A DNA stretch of 19,147 bases, taken from URNF01 sp045594105. GTDB taxonomy: Bacteria > Bacillota > Clostridia > Oscillospirales > Acutalibacteraceae. The notes below the pieces were generated by a model, which worked only from the letters and a program-made list of their open reading frames with translations, was not told where the DNA came from and ran no database searches. A program made the position numbers and the translations under genes. Each line of letters starts with the position of its first letter. The first letter of the stretch is position 1. Location of the stretch: contig JAZNXY010000014.1 in the NCBI GenBank assembly GCA_045594105.1, positions 1-19,147 of the forward strand. Reading direction: 5' to 3'. Below are positions 7,321-13,532 of the stretch, piece by piece.

Positions 7321-8523
7321 AAACAGAACGATGAAAAAATACGAAAAAACTATGGTCAGAAGATTGTTTTGCAGAACTTTGAAACCACCTTCAACGTGAA
7401 GTTCGCAGGCGAAAAGGGCGGTGCTGTTCTGGCGTTCCGTCAGCAAGAGCCCGGCTGCTTCACCACGGGATATTACAAACTTGTCAAAACGATGGGCTTT
7501 GTGTCACTCAATAAAAACGGTATGTCTATTGCTTCCGGCGAGGATATTGTGAGCAAATCCGAGGGTGACAGCACCAACGATATGTACAACCACTTTGAAA
7601 CCGCCTTTGAAACCGCTTTGCCTGATACGGTCACCGTTAAGGTGAGAGTGGTGGGCAGTGATATCACAGCGGAAGTTTACGACTATGCGACACAGCAGTT
7701 GCTGCACACCGAGCAGGACACCCTGTCTCTTATGGCGGCAGGCACTTTGGCGTACAGCGTATCCACTATCGGGCACAGCATCGGCGATATTACACTGGCC
7801 AAGCTGAACAGCTTCGGTGCACCGGCAGATATGGTGGTCGAAGGGCATAAAAACGGTGCGGTTGAAATGGTAGACGTGGTCAAAACCGAAAACGGCAACC
7901 GCTACACCGTAGAGGTTACCCCTGACGCAGGATATGAATTGCGTGCCGGCTCGCTGCTGGTGGAGGATAAGAACGGTAACCTGTATGTGCCTACCCGTGT
8001 GGGCTTCCGTCAGGGCGGCAATGCCCGGCGGTACACCGTGGCCATCGAGGGTGAGGGTGCTGTGTACGCAGACTTCTATAAACCCGCTGCAGAGGACCCG
8101 AACATCGGCAATCTCGGCACATCCATCAATGCGAAGGTGGCAGGCCTGCGTTTTGTCAGCCGCTTTACCCATACAGTAGAAAACGAAACGATGTATGTTG
8201 TGCTTGACGGTGAGAAGCGGGCAGTTGCCGATTATGGTATGCTGCTTGGTCTGGATGCGGTTGTCGGTGATGAGGAGCTGACACTGGCACTTACCGAAAC
8301 CAACAAATATGTACGCAAGCTGAGTGTTAAGGAAAGCGCCGTATACTACGATTACTGTGATGACCACATCGATATGAGCGTTTGCATCACGGGTGTGGAT
8401 AAAGTACCCGGCGGTGCGGATATGGAGGTTGTTTCCAGAACCTACATCGTTCTCGAAAACGGAGATACACTGTACGGTGATACCTGGAGCAGCTCTTATA
8501 ATGCAACCTGCGGTGTGTATTAA
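7321..8523 (+). pseudogene. 5'-truncated remnant of a large secreted beta-sandwich protein
   Basis: The frame encodes about 400 residues of good secreted-protein sequence: a LamG/concanavalin-like sandwich (from KIVLQNFETTFNVKF, about 7360-7800), an InlB-repeat-like segment (YTVEVTPDAGYELRAGSLLVEDKNGN, about 7900-8090), and a C-terminal domain (about 8100-8520) ending SRTYIVLENGDTLYGDTWSS..., a type I associate with extracellular clostridial proteins. It starts in the middle of a fold. There is no signal peptide, no ATG before 7489 in frame, and no ribosome binding site before possible GTG/TTG codons (7309, 7297). The frame stays open leftwards to 6874, but that part is antisense to the LysM gene and is not protein-like. 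The simplest reading is a gene whose front was lost by deletion or rearrangement close to 7271-7330. An assembly join is the alternative. Confidence 0.65.
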
Positions 8524-8571
8524 ACCGATACAAGAGAAAAGCTATAGATCTTGCAAAGTGAGGAGAACTGC

Positions 8572-8679
8572 ATGAAAACATATGAAACACCTGCGGTACA
8601 GGTGGTCGCATTGACCCCTGCAGAGCCGGTGGCCTTCGGCGATAACAATTTGCCTTTGGCTTCGCCGGTAAGACCGTAA
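8572..8679 (+). CDS. Peptide of 35 aa with own ribosome binding site and terminator
   Basis: ATG at 8572 follows GAGGAG with a good gap. The peptide begins MKTYETPAVQVVALTP and ends in a short FGDNNLPLASPVRP tail. The first part resembles the very common small MKKYEKP-x-(hydrophobic/acidic) peptides of clostridia and Bacteroidetes, whose function is not settled; that similarity is from memory. There is no Cys and no signal peptide, so it is neither an obvious bacteriocin nor an exported peptide. It begins 48 bases after the truncated secreted protein and is followed within 4 bases by a strong terminator, so the terminator placement supports a real unit. Being short, it could still be chance. 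Confidence 0.55.
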   Translation: MKTYETPAVQVVALTPAEPVAFGDNNLPLASPVRP

Positions 8680-8682
8680 CAC

Positions 8683-8719
8683 AAAAAGCCGATGCAGCAG
8701 CTGCCGCATCGGCTTTTTT
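8683..8719 (+). terminator. Intrinsic terminator after the 35-aa peptide gene
   Basis: Inverted repeat AAAAAGCCGATGC (8683-8695) with its complement ending GGCTTTTTT, closing on a loop that itself contains GCAGC/GCTGC and can pair further. A T6 run follows. Confidence 0.9.
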
Positions 8720-8744
8720 ATATATTACATGTTTGTAACCTTTG

Positions 8745-8773
8745 TTGAGTGGTTTGTCTGCGTATGGTAAGAT
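8745..8773 (+). promoter_or_regulatory. Probable promoter for the O-antigen-ligase-like gene
   Basis: -35 TTGAGT (8745-8750), 17-base spacer, -10 TAAGAT (8768-8773); each matches consensus at four of six positions. It lies between the preceding terminator and the gene start at 8806. The 8-mer GATAGGAT overlaps the -10. Confidence 0.5.
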
Positions 8774-8805
8774 AGGATGAATTATTATGGAAAGGAGCGA
8801 GTGCC

Positions 8806-10245
8806 GTGGGTGAAGTCAGAGACGCACTGAAGAGTGTTTATAAGCAGCCGTGGTTTTACAGCATACTGCTATTGACATTGATACCGTTGTTCCCCGATTA
8901 TTTATCTTTCCCTGCGGTGATTATCGCTTTCTTTTTGTGCTTGCGTGATGCCAAAAACCGTGGCGAAGGGCTGCGTTTGGGCAAAATCGGCATCATGATG
9001 CTTATCTATCTCGCCTATATGGCGTGCAGTCTTTTTTATACCATTGATTTTGAAGGCAGCTTCTGGACCTTGCTGATGTGGCTGTGTATGTTCCTCGGGT
9101 ATCTGACAGCGGCAACTGTTTTGAATAACCGTCATCGTCTGCGTACCGCCATTTTATGTATGACCATGACCACCGGTGTTGTCGGCGGTGTGGCTGTCAT
9201 ACAGTTTGTTTTGCGTGAATGGTTCAAGCTGCACGTGGATGATATGCTGTGGGAACAGTCCGACCGTTTCATATACGGTCTTTTGAACATTTCCGTGAGC
9301 AATGCCGACTTTGGTACACGTGTGTCTTCCACCTTCAACAACCCCAATCTGATGGCGGCATACCTGGCACTGACCATTCCGTTTTCTATTGCTTTTGTAC
9401 TGACAGGCACCCGATCCAAGCCAAAAGCCCTCGCCCGCATTGCGTTGATAGCGGCGGTGTATGCACTCGGCTTTTCCTATTGCCGTGCAGGGTATCTTGC
9501 ACTTGTGCTGGTGGGAGGTCTGCTGGGTCTGCTGTATATTCGCAAGAGATTTATGCTCACCGTCCTGACTGTCATCTATGTTGTGCTGCTGGTGCCCTCG
9601 TCTGTTGGTAACCGTCTGCTGTCGGTTATTCCCTCCAACCCCGATCAGCCCGCAGACACCATTGTAGAAACCTTGCCTGACGATTTGCCGATGGAGCTGC
9701 CCGAAAAGCTGGAGCAGATTGAGCAGGAGGTCGTCACACGTTATGAAAAAGATGGCTCGGTAAGCGAACGCTTTTTGATTTGGCAATCGGCGATGGACTC
9801 TATCAAAAAGCGTCCCGTTTTTGGCTTGGGCTTGGGCGTGCAAACCACTCAAATTATGCTGAAAGCAGATGCGCTGAACTTTAAGCATGCGCACAATTTG
9901 TTCCTGGAAATATTGTGCGAAGGCGGCGTCATATCGTTACTGCTGTTTTTGGGTGTTTTGTATTTGTTGTCGGTGCGTGGCGTACGGCTTTTGTGCCAGC
10001 GTGGCAGAAAAGAAGCACGGCTGCTCGGCTTTGCCGTGTTTGCCGCCTGCGGTGCGTTGCTTGTGTTCGGTGTATTCGATTTCCCGTTGACAATTCCGCG
10101 TGTGATATCTACCGCTATGTTGCTGATGGGTATTACCGAGTCGGCGGCACGTCTGTACCTGCCCCACCATAAAAAGGAACAGGCAAATAGCAGACATTTC
10201 CTGCAAAAACCGAGAAAAACATCTTGCAATTTACCTGAAAAGTGA
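8806..10245 (+). CDS. O-antigen ligase / Wzy polymerase family membrane protein
   Basis: A 479-residue protein with about ten hydrophobic segments. The GTG start has AAAGGAG 8 bases before it; the ATG at 8786 gives only a few codons. Seen: RVSSTFNNPNLMAAYLAL (about residues 180-198), GFSYCRAGYLAL, a large soluble loop of about 65 residues (PSNPDQPADT...VTRYEKDGSVSERF), then ERFLIWQSAMDSIKKRPVFGLGLG and HAHNLFLEILCEGG, the conserved Wzy_C/WaaL-type signature (PF04932). Such proteins polymerise or transfer polyprenyl-linked glycans on the outer side of the membrane. A Gram-positive member would act in exopolysaccharide or wall-glycan assembly, but no glycosyltransferases or flippase lie nearby, so the substrate is unknown. 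The basic C terminus is cytoplasmic. The deacetylase gene downstream fits glycan modification. Confidence 0.9.
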   Translation: MGEVRDALKSVYKQPWFYSILLLTLIPLFPDYLSFPAVIIAFFLCLRDAKNRGEGLRLGKIGIMMLIYLAYMACSLFYTIDFEGSFWTLLMWLCMFLGYLTAATVLNNRHRLRTAILCMTMTTGVVGGVAVIQFVLREWFKLHVDDMLWEQSDRFIYGLLNISVSNADFGTRVSSTFNNPNLMAAYLALTIPFSIAFVLTGTRSKPKALARIALIAAVYALGFSYCRAGYLALVLVGGLLGLLYIRKRFMLTVLTVIYVVLLVPSSVGNRLLSVIPSNPDQPADTIVETLPDDLPMELPEKLEQIEQEVVTRYEKDGSVSERFLIWQSAMDSIKKRPVFGLGLGVQTTQIMLKADALNFKHAHNLFLEILCEGGVISLLLFLGVLYLLSVRGVRLLCQRGRKEARLLGFAVFAACGALLVFGVFDFPLTIPRVISTAMLLMGITESAARLYLPHHKKEQANSRHFLQKPRKTSCNLPEK

Positions 10246-10251
10246 TAGGAT
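10224..10251 (+). promoter_or_regulatory. Possible weak promoter for the deacetylase-dusB pair
   Basis: TTGCAA (10224-10229), a 16-base spacer and TAGGAT (10246-10251), inside the last codons of the ligase gene. Both boxes match at four of six positions. The GATAGGAT 8-mer here is shared with the promoter region at 8771-8778. It could simply be read-through from upstream. Confidence 0.3.
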
Positions 10252-10297
10252 AGTAGCCGAGGGACTGCTTGTTATTTTGAAAAAGGAGGCGAGCAAT

Positions 10298-11251
10298 ATG
10301 CTGGTAAAAGAAAGAAGTGCACAAAACGGTACAGCTGTTAAAAAACAGAATCGGCGACTGCTTATATTGTTCGCCGCTTTGCTTGCGGTTGTGTGTCTGG
10401 TGACGTTGGTGTTTTTTGCGGTGTCGGGTATGCGAAGCGGTGCCCGACTTGCCGAAAAAGACCGTGAGATTGCCGCCTTACAGCAACAGTTAGACAGCGA
10501 AAAAGGAAAGAACGACACACTTGGCAAGGAAAATGATACGTTGAAAAGCAAGGTATCGTCGTTGGAAAAAGAGAACGATGCCTTGAAAATTGAAATTTCC
10601 AAGAAAGACGGCGTTTTCCCTGCTGCCGCATACGAAGGGAAAAAACTGGTCGCACTTACCTTTGATGACGGTCCCGGAAAATATACGGCAGAGCTGCTGG
10701 ATTTTCTGAAAGAACATCGGGTGAGGGCGACTTTTTTCTTGCTCGGCTGTAATGCCAATATCTATCCGTCTCTGATACAGCGGATGGATGCGGAGGGACA
10801 TGCCATCGGCAACCACAGTTATTCTCATCCGAATCTGACAAAGCTGACCGCTGCGGGTGTTGCCTCTCAGATAGGCAGCTGTAATGCGGCGATTTATAAG
10901 GCGATAGGGCGTAATGCATCTGTTTTGCGTTGCCCGGGCGGCAGTGCCAATGCTACCGTGCGTAATGTGGCGACCGGTGTGCAACTGCCCATTATTTATT
11001 GGAGCGTAGACACGAAGGACTGGGAATTACGTGACAAAGATAAGATCCTTCAAAATGTGTTCGGCGAAAAAGGAATCCGGGACGGCTCCATTGTCCTTAT
11101 GCATGATATCCATCGGGAATCGGTGGATGCCGCCAAGGAAATGATACTGCGACTTGAACAAGAAGGATATACGTTTGTGACGGTGCCGGAGCTGCTGTCG
11201 GTACGTAAGGGCGGCATGCAGGCGGGACAAAGTTACAGCAATGGGTATTAA
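10298..11251 (+). CDS. Membrane-anchored polysaccharide deacetylase (NodB domain)
   Basis: A 317-residue protein starting at the ATG at 10298, 8 bases after AAAGGAGG; the TTG at 10277 upstream has no such site. Layout: cytoplasmic basic tail (1-20), one membrane helix (about 21-42), a heptad-rich coiled coil (about 50-103, KENDTLKSKVSSLEKENDAL), then the NodB domain. Motifs: TFDDGP (121-126, Asp124 metal-binding), HSYSH (173-177, both His metal-binding), RCPGG (211-215; Arg of motif 3, with Cys-Pro-Gly where Pro-Tyr/Pro-Gly is common), DTKDW (238-242) and LMHDIH (267-272, His269). All catalytic positions are present, so it should remove acetyl groups from N-acetylglucosamine-type sugars in peptidoglycan or a surface glycan outside the membrane, as in PgdA or PdaC. 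Deacetylation commonly gives lysozyme resistance. The stop is 3 bases before dusB. Confidence 0.92.
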   Translation: MLVKERSAQNGTAVKKQNRRLLILFAALLAVVCLVTLVFFAVSGMRSGARLAEKDREIAALQQQLDSEKGKNDTLGKENDTLKSKVSSLEKENDALKIEISKKDGVFPAAAYEGKKLVALTFDDGPGKYTAELLDFLKEHRVRATFFLLGCNANIYPSLIQRMDAEGHAIGNHSYSHPNLTKLTAAGVASQIGSCNAAIYKAIGRNASVLRCPGGSANATVRNVATGVQLPIIYWSVDTKDWELRDKDKILQNVFGEKGIRDGSIVLMHDIHRESVDAAKEMILRLEQEGYTFVTVPELLSVRKGGMQAGQSYSNGY

Positions 11252-11254
11252 GAT

Positions 11255-12220
11255 ATGTTTATAGGAAATGTAGAAATTAAAGGATATGCGGCATTGGCGC
11301 CTATGGCGGGTGTGGCAGACCGTGCATTCCGTCAGATGTGTGTGGATCACGGTGCAGCATACACGGTGGGTGAAATGGTGAGTGCCAAAGGGCTCACCTT
11401 CGGTGACCGCAAAAGCAAAGAGCTGTTGGTGCTGGACGATACGGCACGTCCTGCGGCGGTACAGCTGTTTGGGGATGACCCCGATACGCTGGCCGAAGCG
11501 GCAAAAATGGCACTGGCGGTAAAGCCGGATATTATTGACATCAACTTCGGGTGCCCCGCACCGAAAATTGCAGGTAACCATTGCGGCAGTGCGCTGCTGC
11601 GTGAGCCGCAGCTGTGCGGTGATATCGTACGTGCGGTTGCGGCTGCGGTGGACGTACCCGTAACCGCTAAAATCCGTAAAGGGTATGCCAAAAGTGATGA
11701 TGTGGCGGTGGAGGTGGCACTCGCCTGTGAAGCAGGCGGCGCCGCTGCCGTGACGGTGCACGGCCGTACACGTGACCAGATGTATGCACCGCCGGTAGAT
11801 GTTGGCTGTATCCGCCGTGTCAAAGAGGCGGTAAAGATCCCCGTTATAGGCAACGGTGACATTTATACCGCTGCCGATGCCGCCCGTATGTACGAGGAAA
11901 CGGGCTGCGATCTGGTAATGGTCGGGAGAGGGGCTCTGGGTGCTCCGTGGTTGTTCACCGAAATCAATGCTTTGCTCGGCGAGGAGCGGATTTTGCCGCC
12001 ACCGCCGTTGTCACGCAGAATGGCGCTTTTATTTCGGCAGGTGTCTATGGCGGCAGAGTTCAAAGGCGAAAAGGTTGCGCTTTTGGAAGCGAGAAAGCAC
12101 GCCGCCTGGTATATGCGCGGCTTAAAAGGTGCGGCGGCGTTGCGCTCTGCTTGCGGCACGATTACCACATTAGAAGAATTGGCACAGCTTTGTGCAAGGG
12201 TTATACAAGAAAATGAATAA
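11255..12220 (+). CDS. dusB: tRNA-dihydrouridine synthase DusB
   Basis: A 321-residue flavoenzyme that reduces particular uridines in the D-loop of tRNA using NADPH. Seen: APMAGVADRAFR (residues 15-26, FMN-binding start of the barrel), INFGCPAPKIAGNHCGSALLR (96-116) with catalytic Cys100, TAKIRKGY (137-144; Lys139), TVHGRTRDQMY (167-177; His169), IPVIGNGDI (195-203) and MVGRGALGAPW (222-232), all standard for DusB. The length is normal. It starts 3 bases after the deacetylase stop, with a weak GGGTAT-type binding site inside that gene, so translation may be coupled. In Proteobacteria dusB is often paired with fis; here it simply follows a wall enzyme. An inverted repeat lies 6 bases after its stop. 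Confidence 0.97.
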   Translation: MFIGNVEIKGYAALAPMAGVADRAFRQMCVDHGAAYTVGEMVSAKGLTFGDRKSKELLVLDDTARPAAVQLFGDDPDTLAEAAKMALAVKPDIIDINFGCPAPKIAGNHCGSALLREPQLCGDIVRAVAAAVDVPVTAKIRKGYAKSDDVAVEVALACEAGGAAAVTVHGRTRDQMYAPPVDVGCIRRVKEAVKIPVIGNGDIYTAADAARMYEETGCDLVMVGRGALGAPWLFTEINALLGEERILPPPPLSRRMALLFRQVSMAAEFKGEKVALLEARKHAAWYMRGLKGAAALRSACGTITTLEELAQLCARVIQENE

Positions 12221-12221
12221 T

Positions 12222-12257
12222 AAAAAGAGGCGTTCAATACACTGTATTGAACGCCTC
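12222..12257 (-). terminator. Strong inverted repeat, terminator-like on the minus strand
   Basis: A perfect 14-base inverted repeat (12227-12240 with 12244-12257, arm GAGGCGTTCAATAC) with a 3-base loop. Read on the plus strand after dusB it is followed by AACATT, which has no T-run. Read on the minus strand it is followed by TTTTTATTATT, a proper U-tract. Its orientation is therefore right for a transcript coming leftwards out of the 12260-12900 stretch. It could still end dusB transcription weakly. Confidence 0.6.
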
Positions 12258-12273
12258 AACATTTATAGTATAC

Positions 12274-12287
12274 CACGGGAAACCGTG
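12274..12287. other. Short hairpin with GAAA tetraloop
   Basis: CACGG, GAAA loop, CCGTG: a stable GNRA tetraloop hairpin in the stretch between dusB and the transcript at 12368. A T7 run lies 14 bases downstream (12301-12307), too far for a classic terminator. It may be part of the dusB 3' untranslated region. Nothing else stands out in 12258-12330, which is otherwise AT-rich. Confidence 0.4.
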
Positions 12288-12332
12288 AAACGCAAGTAAA
12301 TTTTTTTCTGAATTTTTTGGATATTTTGCGAA

Positions 12333-12362
12333 TAGACAGCAGCGGATTTCGTATGGTATATT
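12333..12362 (+). promoter_or_regulatory. Promoter for the candidate non-coding transcript
   Basis: -35 TAGACA (12333-12338), an 18-base spacer, -10 TATATT (12357-12362). The -35 is identical to that of the promoter at 4897. The expected transcript start is near 12368. There is no gene of normal length between this promoter and the terminator at 12755. Confidence 0.6.
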
Positions 12363-12399
12363 GTAGATGCAAGGAAGACAGGAGAAAGGAGTATATGAT

Positions 12400-12432
12400 A
12401 TGAAAGATACTCCGCCGGACTACGAAGTTTGA
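12400..12432 (+). CDS. Mini-ORF 1 of 10 codons (MKDTPPDYEV) inside the candidate RNA
   Basis: AAAGGAG (12385-12391) lies 8 bases before the ATG, a very good ribosome binding site. The frame ends at TGA 12430, with a second in-frame TGA at 12439. The peptide is not hydrophobic, so it is not a signal or membrane peptide. It could be a regulatory upstream ORF whose translation alters folding of the RNA. Alternatively the site could be structural only. Confidence 0.35.
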   Translation: MKDTPPDYEV

Positions 12433-12500
12433 AACTTTTGAAGGGAGCGAGTCCAATGGGCTGACACCGCTGTAAAAAAGAAAAATAAGGGTGATCCACT

Positions 12501-12539
12501 ATGAAAATCGGATGGTTAAAACAAGTTAAAGAAATCTGA
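12501..12539 (+). CDS. Mini-ORF 2 of 12 codons (MKIGWLKQVKEI) inside the candidate RNA
   Basis: This is the second copy of the duplicated module. AAGGGTGATCC precedes the ATG; its GGTGATCC matches the end of 16S rRNA but sits close to the start, so initiation strength is uncertain. The ATG and following AAA, and the TGAAG at the stop, occupy nearly the same place relative to GAGTCCAATG as in mini-ORF 1, while the codons between differ. That suggests the reading frame boundaries rather than the peptide are kept. Confidence 0.35.
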   Translation: MKIGWLKQVKEI

Positions 12540-12754
12540 AGAAATGGTGAGTCCAATGTACTAATTTATTTTAGCGATGTCTGCGATCCCAAAAAGGGTC
12601 GCTTGTAAGAAAATAATCGACAGAAAACCTACTATATAGTTAGTCAGAAGCCACAAAACCCCGAGAAAAAAACGGAGGTAACGCTTTCAAGTAGTGTACT
12701 AAAAACTATAAGTAAGATGTTCTTCGCAAACTTCAAAACCTAATAAAAAATATC

Positions 12755-12790
12755 AGCCGCACGGAATAAAACCCGTGCGGCTTTGTTTTA
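12755..12790 (+). terminator. Intrinsic terminator ending the candidate RNA
   Basis: Perfect 10-bp stem AGCCGCACGG (12755-12764) with CCGTGCGGCT (12773-12782), an 8-base loop, then TTTGTTTTA. No coding gene ends in front of it; the nearest plus-strand gene, dusB, ends 534 bases upstream. This is strong evidence for a separate transcript in between. Confidence 0.9.
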
Positions 12791-12831
12791 TGAAAACAAA
12801 CGGCTTTTTCTCTGTTATTGCAGGAAAATGC

Positions 12832-12860
12832 TTGATTTTTTCAGAAGGATTTGTTATGAT
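12832..12860 (+). promoter_or_regulatory. Promoter for xpt
   Basis: -35 TTGATT (12832-12837), 17-base spacer, -10 TATGAT (12855-12860), close to housekeeping consensus. The start point should be about 12867, leaving a leader of only about 34 bases, too short for the purine riboswitch that often precedes xpt. Confidence 0.75.
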
Positions 12861-12868
12861 ATGTGTAT

Positions 12869-12886
12869 GAATTTTCTACAAAATTC
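12869..12886 (+). promoter_or_regulatory. Inverted repeat in the xpt leader
   Basis: GAATTTT and AAAATTC separated by CTAC, immediately after the predicted transcript start and just before the AGGGGGG ribosome binding site. It could be an operator or a stabilising 5' hairpin; I recognise no known regulator site. Confidence 0.4.
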
Positions 12887-12900
12887 GAGGGGGGACCGGC

Positions 12901-13473
12901 TTGAAAGCGCTGGAAGACAAGATTCGTGCAGAAGGGCAAGTGTATGAAGGCAATGTGCTGAAGGTAGACTGCTTTCTGAATCATCAGATTGACGTAAACT
13001 TCCTCTGTGAAATCGGAAAAGAGTTTCACCGCTTGTATGAAGGCGAAGAAATCAATAAAATCCTGACCATCGAGGCGTCGGGCATCGGCATTGCCTGTAT
13101 CGCCGCACAGTATTTTAACGTGCCGGTGGTTTTTGCGAAGAAGAATAAGAGTGTTAACATCGCAGGAGATGTGTACACTGCACCCGTCACCTCGTTTACA
13201 CACAAGAAGAACTACGATATCATCGTTTCAAAAAGCTTTTTGCATCCGGAAGATAAGGTGCTTATCATCGACGACTTCTTGGCAGAGGGCAGTGCCCTGC
13301 TCGGCCTTATCTCGCTTGTAAAATCTGCGGGCGCTACGGTTGTCGGTGCAGGCATTGTGATTGAAAAGGCATTTCAGCCGGGCGGCGATATGGTGCGTGC
13401 GCAAGGTGTCCGTGTAGAATCGTTGGCACGGGTAAAAGCCATGGACGTTGAAACGGGCGTGGAATTTGTATAA
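12901..13473 (+). CDS. xpt: Xanthine phosphoribosyltransferase
   Basis: A 190-residue cytoplasmic enzyme joining xanthine to PRPP to give XMP in purine salvage. The start is a TTG with AGGGGGG about 6 bases before it. Seen: ILTIEASGIGIACIAAQYFNVPVVFAKK (residues 54-81), the Xpt-specific segment; NIAGDVYTAPVTSFTHKK (86-103); and the PRPP-binding loop VLIIDDFLAEGSAL (120-133). The length and whole sequence fit Bacillus-type Xpt rather than adenine phosphoribosyltransferase, which shares the fold. It lies 60 bases ahead of a nucleoside transporter operon on the same strand with no terminator between. The two are probably one purine-salvage unit: the transporter would bring in purine nucleosides, whose bases feed Xpt. 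Confidence 0.95.
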   Translation: MKALEDKIRAEGQVYEGNVLKVDCFLNHQIDVNFLCEIGKEFHRLYEGEEINKILTIEASGIGIACIAAQYFNVPVVFAKKNKSVNIAGDVYTAPVTSFTHKKNYDIIVSKSFLHPEDKVLIIDDFLAEGSALLGLISLVKSAGATVVGAGIVIEKAFQPGGDMVRAQGVRVESLARVKAMDVETGVEFV

Positions 13474-13532
13474 CTTTGGTTGCTAATGGACAGTGAAGTC
13501 CATAGTAAATAAAAAAATTGGGGGAAAAGAAA

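Larger units (their letters stand above)
12368..12790 (+). ncRNA. Candidate structured RNA of about 420 nt with duplicated mini-ORF module
   Basis: The stretch has a promoter in front, a strong terminator behind, and no ORF above about 12 codons with support. Seen: a duplication with period near 100 nt, with the 10-mer GAGTCCAATG at 12449-12458 and again at 12549-12558. Each copy is preceded by TGAAG (12439, 12537) and by an ATGAAA mini-ORF (12400, 12501). In the first copy AGTCC-AAT-GGGCT forms a 5-bp hairpin framed by GCG/CGC; the second can form a similar hairpin with one mismatch. Further on are a GCGATCCC/GGGTCGC stem-loop (12583-12602), a palindrome ACTATATAGT near 12632, CCCCG/CGGAGG pairing (about 12659-12678), and a second TGTACTAA also found at 12557. 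I do not recognise tmRNA, RNase P, 6S, SRP RNA or a known riboswitch core. Large clostridial RNA classes such as raiA or ROOL cannot be excluded by eye. Confidence 0.55.

Noticed and set aside
7331..7400. ATGAAAAAATACGAAAAA, which reads MKKYEK like the small-peptide family at 8572.
   Set aside because: It has no ribosome binding site and the frame ends soon in unrelated residues. The other frame is the real LamG-like sequence, so the likeness may be chance.
12717..12743. A third mini-ORF (MFFANFKT) in the candidate RNA.
   Set aside because: No ribosome binding site, and none of the landmarks seen in the other two modules.
12360..12790. tmRNA, RNase P RNA, 6S RNA, SRP RNA or purine riboswitch as identity of the transcript.
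   Set aside because: I see no CCA end with T-arm, no RNase P conserved blocks, no 6S bubble layout, no SRP apical motif, and no purine-aptamer core. This is judged by eye only.
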